A DNA stretch of 64,000 nt from VXYL01 sp965199915 (lineage in GTDB: Bacteria; Pseudomonadota; Gammaproteobacteria; Pseudomonadales; Azotimanducaceae): positions 744,001 through 808,000 of the forward strand of contig OZ241348.1 of assembly GCA_965199915.1 (NCBI GenBank). Direction: 5' to 3'. Of this stretch, positions 18,534 to 28,800 are shown one piece after another. The notes below the pieces were generated by a model, which saw only the letters and a list, made by a program, of their open reading frames with translations, did not search any database and was not told where the DNA came from. The position numbers and the translations under genes were made by a program. Each line of letters starts with the position of its first letter. Positions within the stretch are counted from its first letter, which is position 1.

Positions 18534-19015
18534 AGGCGCTGCGCAACGTCGCCGCGCTCGGCGCGCTCGCGGCCGTGGCCGGCGGCGTGCTCGCTTGGTT
18601 TTCCGACGCGACGGAAGCCGCCGCGCGCCGCAACAGACAAGCCGCCGAGGCCCGCGTCTTGCGCGAGCTGGCGGGCGTGGAGGTGCGCGCCGCGGCCGCG
18701 GCTGCGGCCGAGGGCGATGTTCTCTTCTGCGCGCGCGGCCTCGCCGTGTTGCGCGGCGTCGGCCGCGGCTACGGCGGTTCGTTCCGCTTGGCCGCGGCCT
18801 TGGGCGCCAACGGCGCCGTCCAGGGCGTGCGCGTGATCGAACACCGGGAGACGCCGGGCTTCGGCGACATTCTCTCCCCCGGCGCGGCGTGGCTCGACTC
18901 CTTCCGCACCGGCCAAGCCCACGCGGTCACTGGCGCAACGGTGACGTCCACCGCCGTGATCGCGGCCGTCGAGCGGCTCGCCGCGCGCGTGCGCGGCGAG
19001 ACATGCGTCCGTTGA
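18530..19015 (+). CDS. rnfG: Rnf electron-transport complex subunit G (flavoprotein)
   Basis: A 161-aa protein with one N-terminal membrane helix and a periplasmic FMN-binding domain. RVIEHRETPGFGD matches the conserved ETPGLG region of RnfG/NqrC. VTGATVTSTAV (133-143) is the flavinylation motif, with Thr137 the expected attachment site. It is shorter than the roughly 200 aa usual for RnfG. It overlaps rnfD by 4 bases and rnfE by 13 bases. Confidence 0.93.
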   Translation: MKALRNVAALGALAAVAGGVLAWFSDATEAAARRNRQAAEARVLRELAGVEVRAAAAAAAEGDVLFCARGLAVLRGVGRGYGGSFRLAAALGANGAVQGVRVIEHRETPGFGDILSPGAAWLDSFRTGQAHAVTGATVTSTAVIAAVERLAARVRGETCVR

Positions 19016-19575
19016 GCGTGTTCGCCGAAGCGGCGCTGCGCCGCAATCCGGTCTGGGCGCAGCTGCTGGGGCTCTGCCCGCTGCTCGCCGTGTCGAACAC
19101 GGTGGCCAACGCCGTCGGTCTCGCGGTGGCGAGCGCCGTGGTGCTCGTCGGCTCGGCCGCGTTGGTGGCGTTGGCGCGCAAACTCATCCCCGCGGACGTG
19201 CGCCTGCCGTGCTTCGTCTTGATCATCGCCACCTTCACGACCATGGTGCATCTGGCGATGGAGGCCTACGCCTTCGCGCTCCACCAACGCATTGCGCTGT
19301 TCGTGCAGATCATCGTCACCAATTGCATGATCCTCGGCCACTTGGAGCGGGTCGCGTCCAAAGAGCGGGTGGGGAAGGCGCTGTTGGACGCGCTGGGCAC
19401 GGCCGCGGGTTTCGCAGCCGCCATCGTGGTGTTGGGCGCGACGCGCCAGCTCGTCGCCACGGGCTTTCCCCTTGCCGCCATGCCCGCCGGCGCGTTTCTG
19501 GTGGCGGGTATGCTCCTTGCCTTGGCGCGCGCGATCGGCCAGCGTGGCGCGCATCGTCGAGGAAACACCGAGTGA
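19003..19575 (+). CDS. rnfE: Rnf electron-transport complex subunit E
   Basis: A 190-aa integral membrane protein paralogous to RnfA. Recognisable segments are NPVWAQLLGLCPLLAVSNT, LPCFVLIIATFTTMV and VQIIVTNCMILG, with the two family-conserved Cys (GLCPLL and TNCMIL). It lacks the long C-terminal extension of some RnfE proteins. The ATG lies inside the rnfG end, and its stop overlaps the GTG of nth. Confidence 0.95.
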   Translation: MRPLSVFAEAALRRNPVWAQLLGLCPLLAVSNTVANAVGLAVASAVVLVGSAALVALARKLIPADVRLPCFVLIIATFTTMVHLAMEAYAFALHQRIALFVQIIVTNCMILGHLERVASKERVGKALLDALGTAAGFAAAIVVLGATRQLVATGFPLAAMPAGAFLVAGMLLALARAIGQRGAHRRGNTE

Positions 19576-20231
19576 ACAACGCCAAACGCGCCGAGATCTT
19601 CGCCCGGCTGGCGCGCGACAACCCGCATCCGACCACGGAACTGACCTTCCGCACGCCGTTCGAGCTGCTCATCGCCGTGATGCTGTCGGCGCAGGCGACC
19701 GATGTCAGCGTCAACCAGGCCACCGGCCCGCTCTTCGCCGCCGCCAACACGCCGCAGGCGATGTTGGCGCTGGGTGTGGACGGCGTGAAACGCTTCATCA
19801 AGTCCATTGGTCTGTTCAACACCAAGGCGGCCAACGTCGTCAAGACCTGCGCCATCCTGGTCGCCGAGCACGACGGGGAGGTGCCGCGCGAGCGGGCGGC
19901 GCTGCAAGCCCTGCCCGGCGTGGGGCGCAAGACCGCGAACGTGGTCTTGAACACCGCCTTCGGCGCGCCGACCATCGCCGTGGACACGCACATTTTCCGC
20001 GTCTGCAACCGCACCAAGCTGGCGCCGGGAAAGACGCCGCGCGCGGTGGAGGACAGGCTGCTTCGGTGGGTGCCCGCGGAGTTCCGGCGCGGCGCGCACC
20101 ATTGGCTCATTCTCCACGGGCGGTACGTCTGCCGCGCGCGACGCCCGCGTTGCGGCGCCTGCGTCATTGCGGAACTGTGCGAATACAAGGACAAAGACGA
20201 AGCCGCGTTCGCGTCCGCAACCAATGACTGA
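19572..20231 (+). CDS. nth: Endonuclease III (DNA glycosylase/AP lyase)
   Basis: A 219-aa protein from GTG 19572, overlapping the rnfE stop (GTGA). It removes oxidised pyrimidines in base-excision repair. The helix-hairpin-helix LPGVGRKTANVVL holds catalytic Lys120, and VDTHIF holds Asp138. The C-terminal [4Fe-4S] cluster ligands are Cys187, 194, 197 and 203. All these positions equal those in E. coli Nth. Its place directly after rnfE is the classic gammaproteobacterial arrangement. Confidence 0.97.
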   Translation: MNNAKRAEIFARLARDNPHPTTELTFRTPFELLIAVMLSAQATDVSVNQATGPLFAAANTPQAMLALGVDGVKRFIKSIGLFNTKAANVVKTCAILVAEHDGEVPRERAALQALPGVGRKTANVVLNTAFGAPTIAVDTHIFRVCNRTKLAPGKTPRAVEDRLLRWVPAEFRRGAHHWLILHGRYVCRARRPRCGACVIAELCEYKDKDEAAFASATND

Positions 20232-21846
20232 GTGCGCGCGCCTTCCGCGCGGCCGCGGTCGCCCGGCGCAAGCGCCTCGTGGACGTTCGGCGCGCGTTGT
20301 CGCCACATGCCTGGTGGCGGTCGCGGCGCTTGTCGGCGTTGGGCTGGCGGCCGTTGCGTGGTTGTCGCCTGCGGACCCGGCGGTGGCAACGGCGGCGAGG
20401 TTGGCCGGGGAGCGCTGGTACGCCGTGCTCTTCCAGCACACGCCCATTGGCCACTACCGAACCCGCAGCGGCCGCACGCCGGCCGGGCACTTCGAGTTCC
20501 GCACCACCTTGCGCTTCAAGTTGCGCGGCGGCGCCGAGACGCGCATGGAGGACCGTTTTCTGTTTCACCGGCGCGCGCCGCATGGGTTGCTGCGCGCCGC
20601 GCACTTCGTGGAGACAACCGACGGCCCGCGTCGCGCCGTGGTGGTGGAAGACGGCGTGGCGCGCGTGGACGAAGCCGGCGCGCAATGGCGGACGGAGTTG
20701 CGCGACGTCGGCGGCGCCGTCCGTTGCGCCGATTCGGCGGCGGGAAAGCGCGGTGGCGGAGTGCCGTCTTGCCGCGCCGAGGGCGAACTGACGCTGAGCG
20801 AATACTTGGCCGTGGAGACTTGGCTGGCCGCGGGCAACGCCGCGCCCGGACAACGACGCCGCGCGCGCGCCGTGGATTTCGACCACTTGGCCATCGTTGC
20901 TCCGCACTGGCAGGTGGCGGACGTCAGCGCCGGGCGGGTGGAATTGGTCAAGGTCGGCGAGCCGGAGGCGCCGGAGGTGCGCCGGCGAGGTCATCCCGCG
21001 CCGCAGCGCGCTCTGAACGCCGGCGTGACGACGCGTCTCGTCCTCGATGAAGGTTTGGTGCCGGAACGCATGGAGGTGGGCGGATTGTTCGCGCTTCGGC
21101 GCGTGACGGGCGAGGCCGTCGCCCGCGTGTGGCAACGCGGCGCGCCGTTGTTCGCCGACCAGGCGCCGGGCGGCAGGACGGACCGGGTGATCCGCGCGCC
21201 GCAGGCGCTGCGCCGCTTGGTCGTGGCGGTGGAAGGCGAGGACTCGGCCGCCACCGAGTGGTTGCGCCGGCTCGACGTGGCAAGCGCGGGGAGTTCGCCG
21301 CCCTTGTTGACCATCGTTGCCGACCACCGCCGTCCCGTCCAACCGCGCACAGCCGAGGCGGCGTTGGCTGCGACGTTGAGCTTTCCGGCGCGCGACGGGC
21401 AATTGCGCGCCCTTGCAACCAAAGCGGTTGGCGACGCGCGCGGCGACGACGCGAAAGCCGACGCGCTGGTCGGGTTTGTGCGGGGGTTCCTGCGCTACCA
21501 GGACAGCGCGGTGCCGCGCACCGTGTTCGACACCGTGTACGCGCGGCAGGGCGATTGCACGGAGTTCGCGGACCTGTACACCACTTTGGCGCGCGCCGCG
21601 GGCTTGCCGGCGCGCACCGTCGTCGGTTTGGCCTATCGGCCCGGGGCGGCGGCGCGCGGCGCCGGCGAGTTCGCGCTGCATGCGTGGAACGAGGTGGCCG
21701 TTGACGGCCTCTGGCGGGGCGTGGATCCCACTTGGGGCCAGACGCGCTTGGACGCCACACACATTGCCATTCGGGCGGAAGACGTGTTGGCGGCGGCGGT
21801 CGCGCTGCCGCATCTCGCGTTCCGCGTGGTCGAAACGCGCTATTGA
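20224..21846 (+). CDS. Membrane-anchored transglutaminase-like (papain-fold) protein
   Basis: A 540-aa protein that starts inside the end of nth (8-base overlap). An Arg-rich N-terminus precedes one membrane helix (VVATCLVAVAALVGVGLAAV), so the rest is probably periplasmic. The C-terminal domain is a transglutaminase core with the triad Cys445 (GDCTEFADLY), His486 (HAWNEV) and Asp501 (VDPTWG). The central 350 residues are beta-rich with no recognised domain. Family members act as proteases, peptide cyclases or cross-linking enzymes; the substrate is unknown here. It is the last gene of the tightly overlapping cluster. Confidence 0.85.
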   Translation: MTECARLPRGRGRPAQAPRGRSARVVATCLVAVAALVGVGLAAVAWLSPADPAVATAARLAGERWYAVLFQHTPIGHYRTRSGRTPAGHFEFRTTLRFKLRGGAETRMEDRFLFHRRAPHGLLRAAHFVETTDGPRRAVVVEDGVARVDEAGAQWRTELRDVGGAVRCADSAAGKRGGGVPSCRAEGELTLSEYLAVETWLAAGNAAPGQRRRARAVDFDHLAIVAPHWQVADVSAGRVELVKVGEPEAPEVRRRGHPAPQRALNAGVTTRLVLDEGLVPERMEVGGLFALRRVTGEAVARVWQRGAPLFADQAPGGRTDRVIRAPQALRRLVVAVEGEDSAATEWLRRLDVASAGSSPPLLTIVADHRRPVQPRTAEAALAATLSFPARDGQLRALATKAVGDARGDDAKADALVGFVRGFLRYQDSAVPRTVFDTVYARQGDCTEFADLYTTLARAAGLPARTVVGLAYRPGAAARGAGEFALHAWNEVAVDGLWRGVDPTWGQTRLDATHIAIRAEDVLAAAVALPHLAFRVVETRY

Positions 21847-21992
21847 CCGCGCTCGAAGACGGCCGCGGCGGTTGGTGCCGCCGGCTTTGCGTGGCGGACG
21901 TCGCGTCCGTCGGGCGTGGCCGCGAGCAAGGTATGATCGCGCCTCGAAAGCGCATTCGCGCCGCAAATCGAAGTGGAACGCTGGAGGAGCTC

Positions 21993-22988
21993 TTGAAAAC
22001 CCGCGAAATCGTGCTAGCCCGCCGCCCCGTCGGCATGCCCAAAGTCGAAGACTTCGCCGTGCGTGAGGCGTCGTTGCCCGAGCTCGGCGAAGGCGAGGTC
22101 CATGTGCGGAACGTCAGCCTCTCGGTGGACCCGTACATGCGCGGACGCATGATCGATCGGCGCTCCTACACGCCGCCGTTCCAAGTCGGCGAAGCGCTCA
22201 CCGGCGGCGCGATTGGCCGCGTCGTGGCGTCGAACCATGCGGATTTCGAGGCTGGCGATCATGTGGAATCGCACTTCGGCTGGCGCGAGGCGTTCGTCGC
22301 CAAGCCGCGCGGCTTGCGCAAGCTGGGCGCCCTGCAAGCGCCGGCTTCGGCGTACCTCGGCGTGCTGGGGATGCCCGGCATGACGGCCTACGTCGGCTTG
22401 TTGGACGTGGGCGCGTTGGCCGAAGGGGAACGCGTGTTCGTGTCGGGGGCCGCCGGCGCGGTGGGGAGCGCGGTCGGCCAGATCGCCAAGATCAAAGGCT
22501 GCACGGTGGTGGGGAGCGCCGGCAGCGCCGAGAAGGTGCGCCACTTGGTCGACGATCTTGGCTTCGACCACGCCTTCGACTATCGCGACGGGCATTTGGA
22601 GCGGCGGATTTTCGCCGGCAGCGGCGAGGGGATCGATGTCTACTTCGACAACGTCGGCGGCGAACACCTCCAAGCGGCGCTCAACTGCATGCGCCCCGGC
22701 GGGCGCATCGCGCTGTGTGGCGCGATCGCCCAGTACAACGCCACGGCGCCGGTGCCGGGGCCGCACAACCTCGCCATCGCCATTGGCTTGGGGCTCACTC
22801 TCAAAGGCTTCATCGTGTCCAACTTCAACCACCGGCGCGCCGACTTCGAGCGCGACATGATGGCGTGGGTGACGAGCGGACGGCTCAAGTACGACGAGAC
22901 GGTCTTCCACGGTTTGGACAACATGGCCGAGGCGTTCATCGGCCTCTTCACCGGCGCCAACACCGGCAAGATGGTGGTGAACCTCTGA
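21993..22988 (+). CDS. NADP-dependent oxidoreductase, CurA/leukotriene-B4-dehydrogenase type (MDR superfamily)
   Basis: A 331-aa product from TTG 21993, chosen because GGAGGA lies just upstream at about 6-base spacing and KTREIVLARRPVGMP matches the family N-terminus; an in-frame ATG at 21932 would add an Arg-rich leader. The zinc-free MDR pattern is clear: SVDPYMRGRM, then the cofactor loop SGAAGAVGSAVGQIAKIKG, then IDVYFDNVGGEHL, and NTGKMVVNL at the C-terminus. Such enzymes reduce the C=C bond of 2-alkenals/enones with NADPH. The 146-base gap before it suggests its own transcription start; TATGAT at 21932-21937 is a possible -10. Confidence 0.92.
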   Translation: MKTREIVLARRPVGMPKVEDFAVREASLPELGEGEVHVRNVSLSVDPYMRGRMIDRRSYTPPFQVGEALTGGAIGRVVASNHADFEAGDHVESHFGWREAFVAKPRGLRKLGALQAPASAYLGVLGMPGMTAYVGLLDVGALAEGERVFVSGAAGAVGSAVGQIAKIKGCTVVGSAGSAEKVRHLVDDLGFDHAFDYRDGHLERRIFAGSGEGIDVYFDNVGGEHLQAALNCMRPGGRIALCGAIAQYNATAPVPGPHNLAIAIGLGLTLKGFIVSNFNHRRADFERDMMAWVTSGRLKYDETVFHGLDNMAEAFIGLFTGANTGKMVVNL

Positions 22989-23039
22989 CACCTCTGCCGC
23001 GCGCCCTTGCCGGGTGCGCCGCCGCGGCGCGATTCCCCG

Positions 23040-25835
23040 TCAGCCGCCGAACCGATAGCGCAAGCGCACGCCGCCAAGGCGGGGGCGGGTGAAGAAGCGC
23101 GTGTTGTCGAACTGGGTGATGATCATGGCGGCTTCGTGGACATCGCCCGTCAAGTTGCTCACGAACGCCTCCACGCGCAGCCTGCCGTCCTTGTGCGTGA
23201 ATCCGCCGCCGAGGTCCACGGACCAGAACGCCTCCACGCGGTCGTTCAAGCGCAGCCGGGGGTTGTCGGGCTGCAGGAAGTCCACGCTGTTGAAGATGGT
23301 GCGGAACTGATCGTCGCGCCAGCCGACGGAGATCACATAGTCCAAGCTGCCCCAGGACACGCCGACCAGCTGCGCGATCGACGCGTTGAATTGAAAGCGC
23401 GGCGTGTGCGGCAGGCGCCGGCCGGCGATGGGGCGGAACACGGCTTCGTCCGGGGCCACGTCGGCTTGGAAGCGGAAGTCCTGAATCGGCGTCGCCTGCT
23501 CGATTTGCGCCTCCAACCACAACGCCGTCCAGTCCACGCGGAATCCGCGCGGCAGTTGCAAGCCGCCCTCGAGCTGCATGCCGTAGAGGTGCGAGTCGGC
23601 GGCGTTGTAGCTGAAGGAGACAACCAGCGAGCCGGTGCCGGTGTCGCCGGGGTCGACGAGCGTGGCGCCGCCGATGGAGAAGTCCAACGCCTGCTCCACC
23701 GAAAGCAGGGAGGTGAACACCTGGTCGGTGTAGTCGTAGTAGAAGGCGGCGGCGTTGAAGCGCGCCCGCCGCTCGCCGATGTCGAACTCGCTCTTCCAAC
23801 CGAGTTCGTAGTAGATCACGCGTTCCTCGTCGTAGGTGGGCGCCACCGGCAATCCGGTCTCGCCGGCGAAGGTGTCGTTGAAACCGCCGGATTTGTGGCC
23901 GGTCGCCACCAGGAAATACGCCAGGTTGTCCGTCAACGTGTTGCGCTCGACGCGCAAGCGCCAGTCGAGGAAGTCGTTGGTCATCTCGCCAAACTGCGGC
24001 GTGATGGAGGTGTTCGGATTGATGATCTGCACGAAGCTGAAGTAGCCGTCCTCGGGGCAGTGGAAGTCGTCCAGGTTCAAGGTGTCTTGGCAGCGCACTT
24101 TGTCCGCTTGCGCGGCGTCGCCCCCGTAAGTGCCCTTGGCGAAAACCGCTTCCACCGTGTCGCGGGCGCCGAATTGGGCGATGCCGTCGTAGTAGAAGGC
24201 GAGGTACTCCGCGTCCGACACGTTGCCGTCGCCGTCGGCGTCCGGCGCGAAAAGCCTGCGGTCGCGGGCCGCGAAACGGAAGCCTTCGGTGCCGAGGCGC
24301 ATCCCCCCGCAGCAGGAAAAGCCGCGGCCGCCCAAAGCGAAGGCGTAGCGCGCGTTCACGCCGACGCGCGTTTTCTCCTCGTCGGTGTGGCGCAAGCCGG
24401 CGGTGAGGCGTGTTTGGTCCGAGAAGTGGTAGGTCGCATCGCCGTAGAACGAGGTGGACGCGCCGTCCGTGTTCGGTTGGTTGAACTCGATGCCTTGAAA
24501 GAACTTGCCCCGATCGCCCACCGAACCCAGGAACGTGTATTGGTTTTCCTCGAACCAGAAGTAGCCCACCGCCCAAGTCCAATCGGCGCTGTCCGAGAAC
24601 AACCGCAGCTCGTGAATGTCCGAGACGCTGTCCGTTACGAATTGGAATCGCGACCAGTTGTCGAAGGTCTCGTCAACCGGCTGCAACGTGTCGGCAACGC
24701 CGGGCCAATCGGGCGCAAGCGGCGTGACCGCGTCGTAGTCGTAGAGCAGGTCGCGGCGCGAGGCCGTGTACTGCAACGTGCCCCAGGAGAAATCGTAGGT
24801 CGCTTCCAGCTTCACGCCCCAGTGTCGCGTGTCCAGATCCGGCGCGAAGGCGCGGCCGTAGACGTCGCGCGGGTCGCCGATGGCTTCCGGGCGGACGCCG
24901 TGGCCGAGGGGGTTGGCGTAGTTGGTGCCGGTGTAGCCGGTGCCCCGTTCGCGCACCAAGTCCGCGGCGAGCAGGAACGTCAACCGATCGGTGGCGTCGT
25001 AGAGCAATTGGAGTCGGTAGCCGCGGTTGTCCTCCTGCTCCGCGGTGCCGACGTTGGCGGGGCCCACGTCGTTGTAGTAGGAGTCGTGCGCCAGCGAGTA
25101 CACGGCGAGGCGCGCCGCCGCTTTCCTGCCGAGCGGCACGTTCGCGACGCCGCGATAGACGCGCTGGCGGTAGTCGCCGAGCTCCACCTCGAACGCGGCG
25201 TCCCAAACGCCGATTCCCGGCCGCCACGGAATGATGTTCACCGAACCGGCCATGGCGTTGCGGCCGCGCAACGTTCCTTGCGGGCCCACGTTCACTTCCA
25301 CGCGGGCGATGTCGAAGAACGCCGAGCCAATGCCGCTTGGCCGCGGAACGTATACGCCGTCCATGTGCGGCGCGGCGGCCGGGTCGCCGAGTTCCGTGTT
25401 GTTCGAGGAACCGACGCCGCGAATCCACACCTCCACGTTGCCTTGCTTTTGGCCGATTTCCAAGCCGGGCGCCAGGTCGCTCAAATCCGTCAGGTTCTGC
25501 ACGCCTTGCATCTTCATGCCCTCGCCGTCGAAGCTGTAGGCGGTGACGCCGAGGTCCTGCAAGGCTTGGCCGCGCCGCTCCACCGTCACGCACTCCGGGC
25601 CGCTGTCGGGATCCGTTTCCGGCGTGTAGACGCTCCATTGGCCCGCCCGGTCGTCCCAGCGCGCGCAAACGGCGATCACTTCCTCGATGTACTCGTCGTC
25701 CGCTTCGGCGTCTTCGGTCTCCTGTTGCGCGCCCAACGGGGCTGCGATGATCGCCAACGCGGCGGCAAGGGCCGCCGTGGCGGCAAGCGCCGCCGGCGGC
25801 TTGGCGCGGCGATGGGGTGCTGGCCGCATTTCCAT
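23040..25835 (-). CDS. TonB-dependent outer-membrane receptor of a GH16-linked glycan-uptake unit
   Basis: A 931-aa product from ATG 25835; GGGAG lies 3-4 bases upstream, and ATG 25829 is a second option. The signal peptide is ALAATAALAAALAIIAAPLGAQ. After the TonB-box region (IEEVIAVCARW) there is an unusual Cys-bearing insert (TDPDSGPECVTVERR) before the plug, which contains LTDLSDLAPGLEIGQ and VEVNVGPQGTLRGRNAMAGS. The latter form (GPQGTLRGRN) is typical of Pseudomonas/Caulobacter-type receptors. Around residue 531 an extracellular loop holds a perfect EF-hand loop (DADGDGNVSDAE). The end YRFGG is barrel-like. It lies 20 bases after the GH16 gene and so probably imports the oligosaccharides released by that enzyme (inference). 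Confidence 0.92.
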   Translation of the reverse strand: MEMRPAPHRRAKPPAALAATAALAAALAIIAAPLGAQQETEDAEADDEYIEEVIAVCARWDDRAGQWSVYTPETDPDSGPECVTVERRGQALQDLGVTAYSFDGEGMKMQGVQNLTDLSDLAPGLEIGQKQGNVEVWIRGVGSSNNTELGDPAAAPHMDGVYVPRPSGIGSAFFDIARVEVNVGPQGTLRGRNAMAGSVNIIPWRPGIGVWDAAFEVELGDYRQRVYRGVANVPLGRKAAARLAVYSLAHDSYYNDVGPANVGTAEQEDNRGYRLQLLYDATDRLTFLLAADLVRERGTGYTGTNYANPLGHGVRPEAIGDPRDVYGRAFAPDLDTRHWGVKLEATYDFSWGTLQYTASRRDLLYDYDAVTPLAPDWPGVADTLQPVDETFDNWSRFQFVTDSVSDIHELRLFSDSADWTWAVGYFWFEENQYTFLGSVGDRGKFFQGIEFNQPNTDGASTSFYGDATYHFSDQTRLTAGLRHTDEEKTRVGVNARYAFALGGRGFSCCGGMRLGTEGFRFAARDRRLFAPDADGDGNVSDAEYLAFYYDGIAQFGARDTVEAVFAKGTYGGDAAQADKVRCQDTLNLDDFHCPEDGYFSFVQIINPNTSITPQFGEMTNDFLDWRLRVERNTLTDNLAYFLVATGHKSGGFNDTFAGETGLPVAPTYDEERVIYYELGWKSEFDIGERRARFNAAAFYYDYTDQVFTSLLSVEQALDFSIGGATLVDPGDTGTGSLVVSFSYNAADSHLYGMQLEGGLQLPRGFRVDWTALWLEAQIEQATPIQDFRFQADVAPDEAVFRPIAGRRLPHTPRFQFNASIAQLVGVSWGSLDYVISVGWRDDQFRTIFNSVDFLQPDNPRLRLNDRVEAFWSVDLGGGFTHKDGRLRVEAFVSNLTGDVHEAAMIITQFDNTRFFTRPRLGGVRLRYRFGG

Positions 25836-25855
25836 GTGCTCCCTGCGGTGCGGCG

Positions 25856-28800
25856 TCACGATCGGGCCACCAGCCGCACGTTGTCGATTCGCCCGACGGC
25901 GCCGGCGGCGTTTTCCCAGTCCGGAAAGACGAGCACCAGCTTGAGGTCGGTCGCGTCCAAACCTTCGAAATCCGCCGCGAGGTCGAATCGGTAGCTTTGC
26001 CAAATGGCGCCCGGCGGCGGGTTGCCGGACGCCGTCATCAACACCTCCGCGGCCGTCGCCGCGTTGGAACTCTCCAACTTCACGCGCCATTGCGAGCCGG
26101 CCGGCGGTGGCGACACCTCCTTGAACTCGAACTGCAAAGCGGGGTTGGCGAGGGCGCTCGCGTCCACGCCGTCCACGGCTTGGAAGCCGGTCACCGTGCC
26201 GCCGCCGTGAAACGTCAACTGCACCACGTTGCCATGCTCCGCGTCGTCCTCGACCTCGCCGAAGGTCGCCCCGGCGCAACAATCCCACAGGTACCAATCC
26301 GACGAAAGCGCGTTGTCGTACAGAACGATTTCGCGTCGCCGCGGCGGTGTCAGGCGGACGTTGTCAACGCGGGCGACCGCGCCGTCGGCTTGCCCCCAGT
26401 CCGGGAAGAACAGCACCAGCTTGAGCTGCGACAGATCGACCGCCGCCAATTCGGTGCCGAGACCGAAGCGGTAGCTTTGCCAGTCCGCGCTTGGCGGTGA
26501 ATTGCCGTCGGCGGTCATGGGGACGTCCACCGCGGTGCGGGCGCCCTCGCTTTCCACCTTCAGACGCCAAACGGCGCCCGCCGGCGGCGGGGCCACTTCC
26601 TTGAAGTCGAACTCCAAGGCGCCGTCCCGGTAGCGCGTCGCGTCCACGCTCGTCCGCGCCTGCAACCCGGTGACGGTTGGCGCCGCGCCGAACGCGAGTT
26701 CGATGACGCTGCCGCGCGCCGCGTCGTCTTGCGCCTCCGCGAAGGTCGCGCCGCCACAGCAATCCCACAATGCCCAGCCCGCCGCCAAGCCGTCGTCGTA
26801 CAGTGGCAACGGCGCCGCCGGCGCGCCCGCGTCGTCCGGCCCCAGCCACTCGATGTTGTCCAGCTGGAACGTCAACGCCACGCTCTGATCGGTCGGGAAG
26901 ATCACGAGGCCCGTGTTCACCGTGGCCAGATTCAGGCCGCCGCTCAAGAGCCGCGTGACGGGAATCCGCACCGTTTCCCACTCGCCGTCGCCGACTTTGC
27001 CGATGGCTTGATCGCCGCTGGTGCAGGGGAAGACGCAATCGACCTTCATGGTCATGCCGTCCGTGTTCGCGCCGTAGTGGTCGACCTTGATGTCGAAACG
27101 CACCACGCCGGCGGCGTAGTCGCTCATGTCCACGCCGGTGCTGGACTGCACGAACCAGACGCCGAACGCATCGCTTGCGGCGAAGGTGACTTCCACGATG
27201 TCGCCGCGGGCCGGATCGGCGGCGGTCACAATGCGCCACTGCGTCTTGTTGGCGGGATTGTCGTTCTCGAAGTACGAGATCCAATCGCTGCCGGAGTCCG
27301 CGCCGCCGATGCCGCTGTCCCAGAGCGGATCCACCTCGTCGATGAACACCGGCCGCGGCCCGGCCGCGCCCCTTGGCGGCGTGATGCCGCAGCCGCGCTG
27401 CACCGGGTGTCCGCACACGATCCTGACGTTGTCGACGCGCAGGTGCGCGGCGCCGGTGGGTTCCAAGACGAACAGGCTCAAAACGCGCCCGATGTCGAGC
27501 GGCCCGCCGCCGAAGTCGCCGGGGTTGCGGATGATGTCGGTGAGGCGCACCGTCACGGTGGTCCACTCGTCCTTCGGCAGGTCCGCGACGGCGAGTTCGA
27601 CGAAACCAAGGTCCGGAAAGCCGCTGTCCACCTTCACCTGCAAAGCGCTTTCGGCGTCGGTTGCGCCGCCGAAGACGTACAGGTCGAATCGCAGCTCGCC
27701 GGCGTGGTCGCCCGCTTCGCCCACTCCGCCCATGCCGAAGAACGTCAGCCGCGAGAGGTCCGCGGCGTGAATGGAGAAGTTGCCGCCGCCGGAGGTGTCG
27801 ATGTCGATGACGTTGCCGCGGTCGCCACCTTGATCCACCTCGGAAAGGGCGAGCGCCCCGTTGTTGTCGTAGACGCCGAAATCCAACGCCAACGTCGCTT
27901 CCGAATGGGGGAACGCGAGCGGGCCGGGCGCGTCGGTGTACAAGTCGTAGACGGCGCGGTAGACGTTGCCGGCCGGCGCCGGCGCCACGGCCGGATCCAC
28001 CAAGTCGGCGAGACCGGCGCAGTCGACGCCGGCGGTTTCGATGTTGCAGCGGTACACGCGCACATAGTCCACCAACAGCCGCCCCGGGAACGCGGAAGGC
28101 GCCGGATCGCCCGGCAGGTTGCCGCCCACCGCCAAATTGAGCAGCAAATGGAACGGTTGGTCGAATGGCGCGCCGGCCGGCCCCTCGGCGTAGGCGGCGG
28201 TTTCGGCGTTGCGGTAGTAGGTCCAATAGGTGGCGCTGGTGACCGTCTTGAAGTGAACGCCGTCCACGAACCAGCGCAACGCGTCCTCGTCCCACTCCAA
28301 GGCGTAGGTGTGGAAGCCGTCCGCCGGATCCACCGCCGAATGTCGCGTCGCGCTGTACACGTTCAGCGGCCATGCCATGCCGAAGTGGACGGTGCCTTGG
28401 ACGAAGGGCGCGGGATCGCGGCTGAAAACCTCCAGGATGTCGATTTCGCCGCCGGCCGCCCAGCCGCCGTAGGGGGAGTTGGTTGGCAGCAGCCAGAAAG
28501 CGGCCCACATGCCTTGGCCGCCCGGCGCGCGGATACTCGCCTCGACGCGCCCGTAGCGCATGTCCATCTTGCCGGCGGTGTTGATGCGGCCGGACGTGTA
28601 GGCGTGGCCCTCCACCGCTTCCTCGCGGGCGGTGATGACCAAGTTGCCGCCGGAGACCGCGACGTTGGCGGCTTGGTAGGTTTGCAGCTCGTTGTTGCCC
28701 CAGCCGGGAATCCCCTCGGCGGTGCCGTCCCCGGTCTGGATGTTCCACTTGCCGCCGTCCAGCCCGGCGCCGTTGAACTCGTCCGACCACACCAGTTCCC

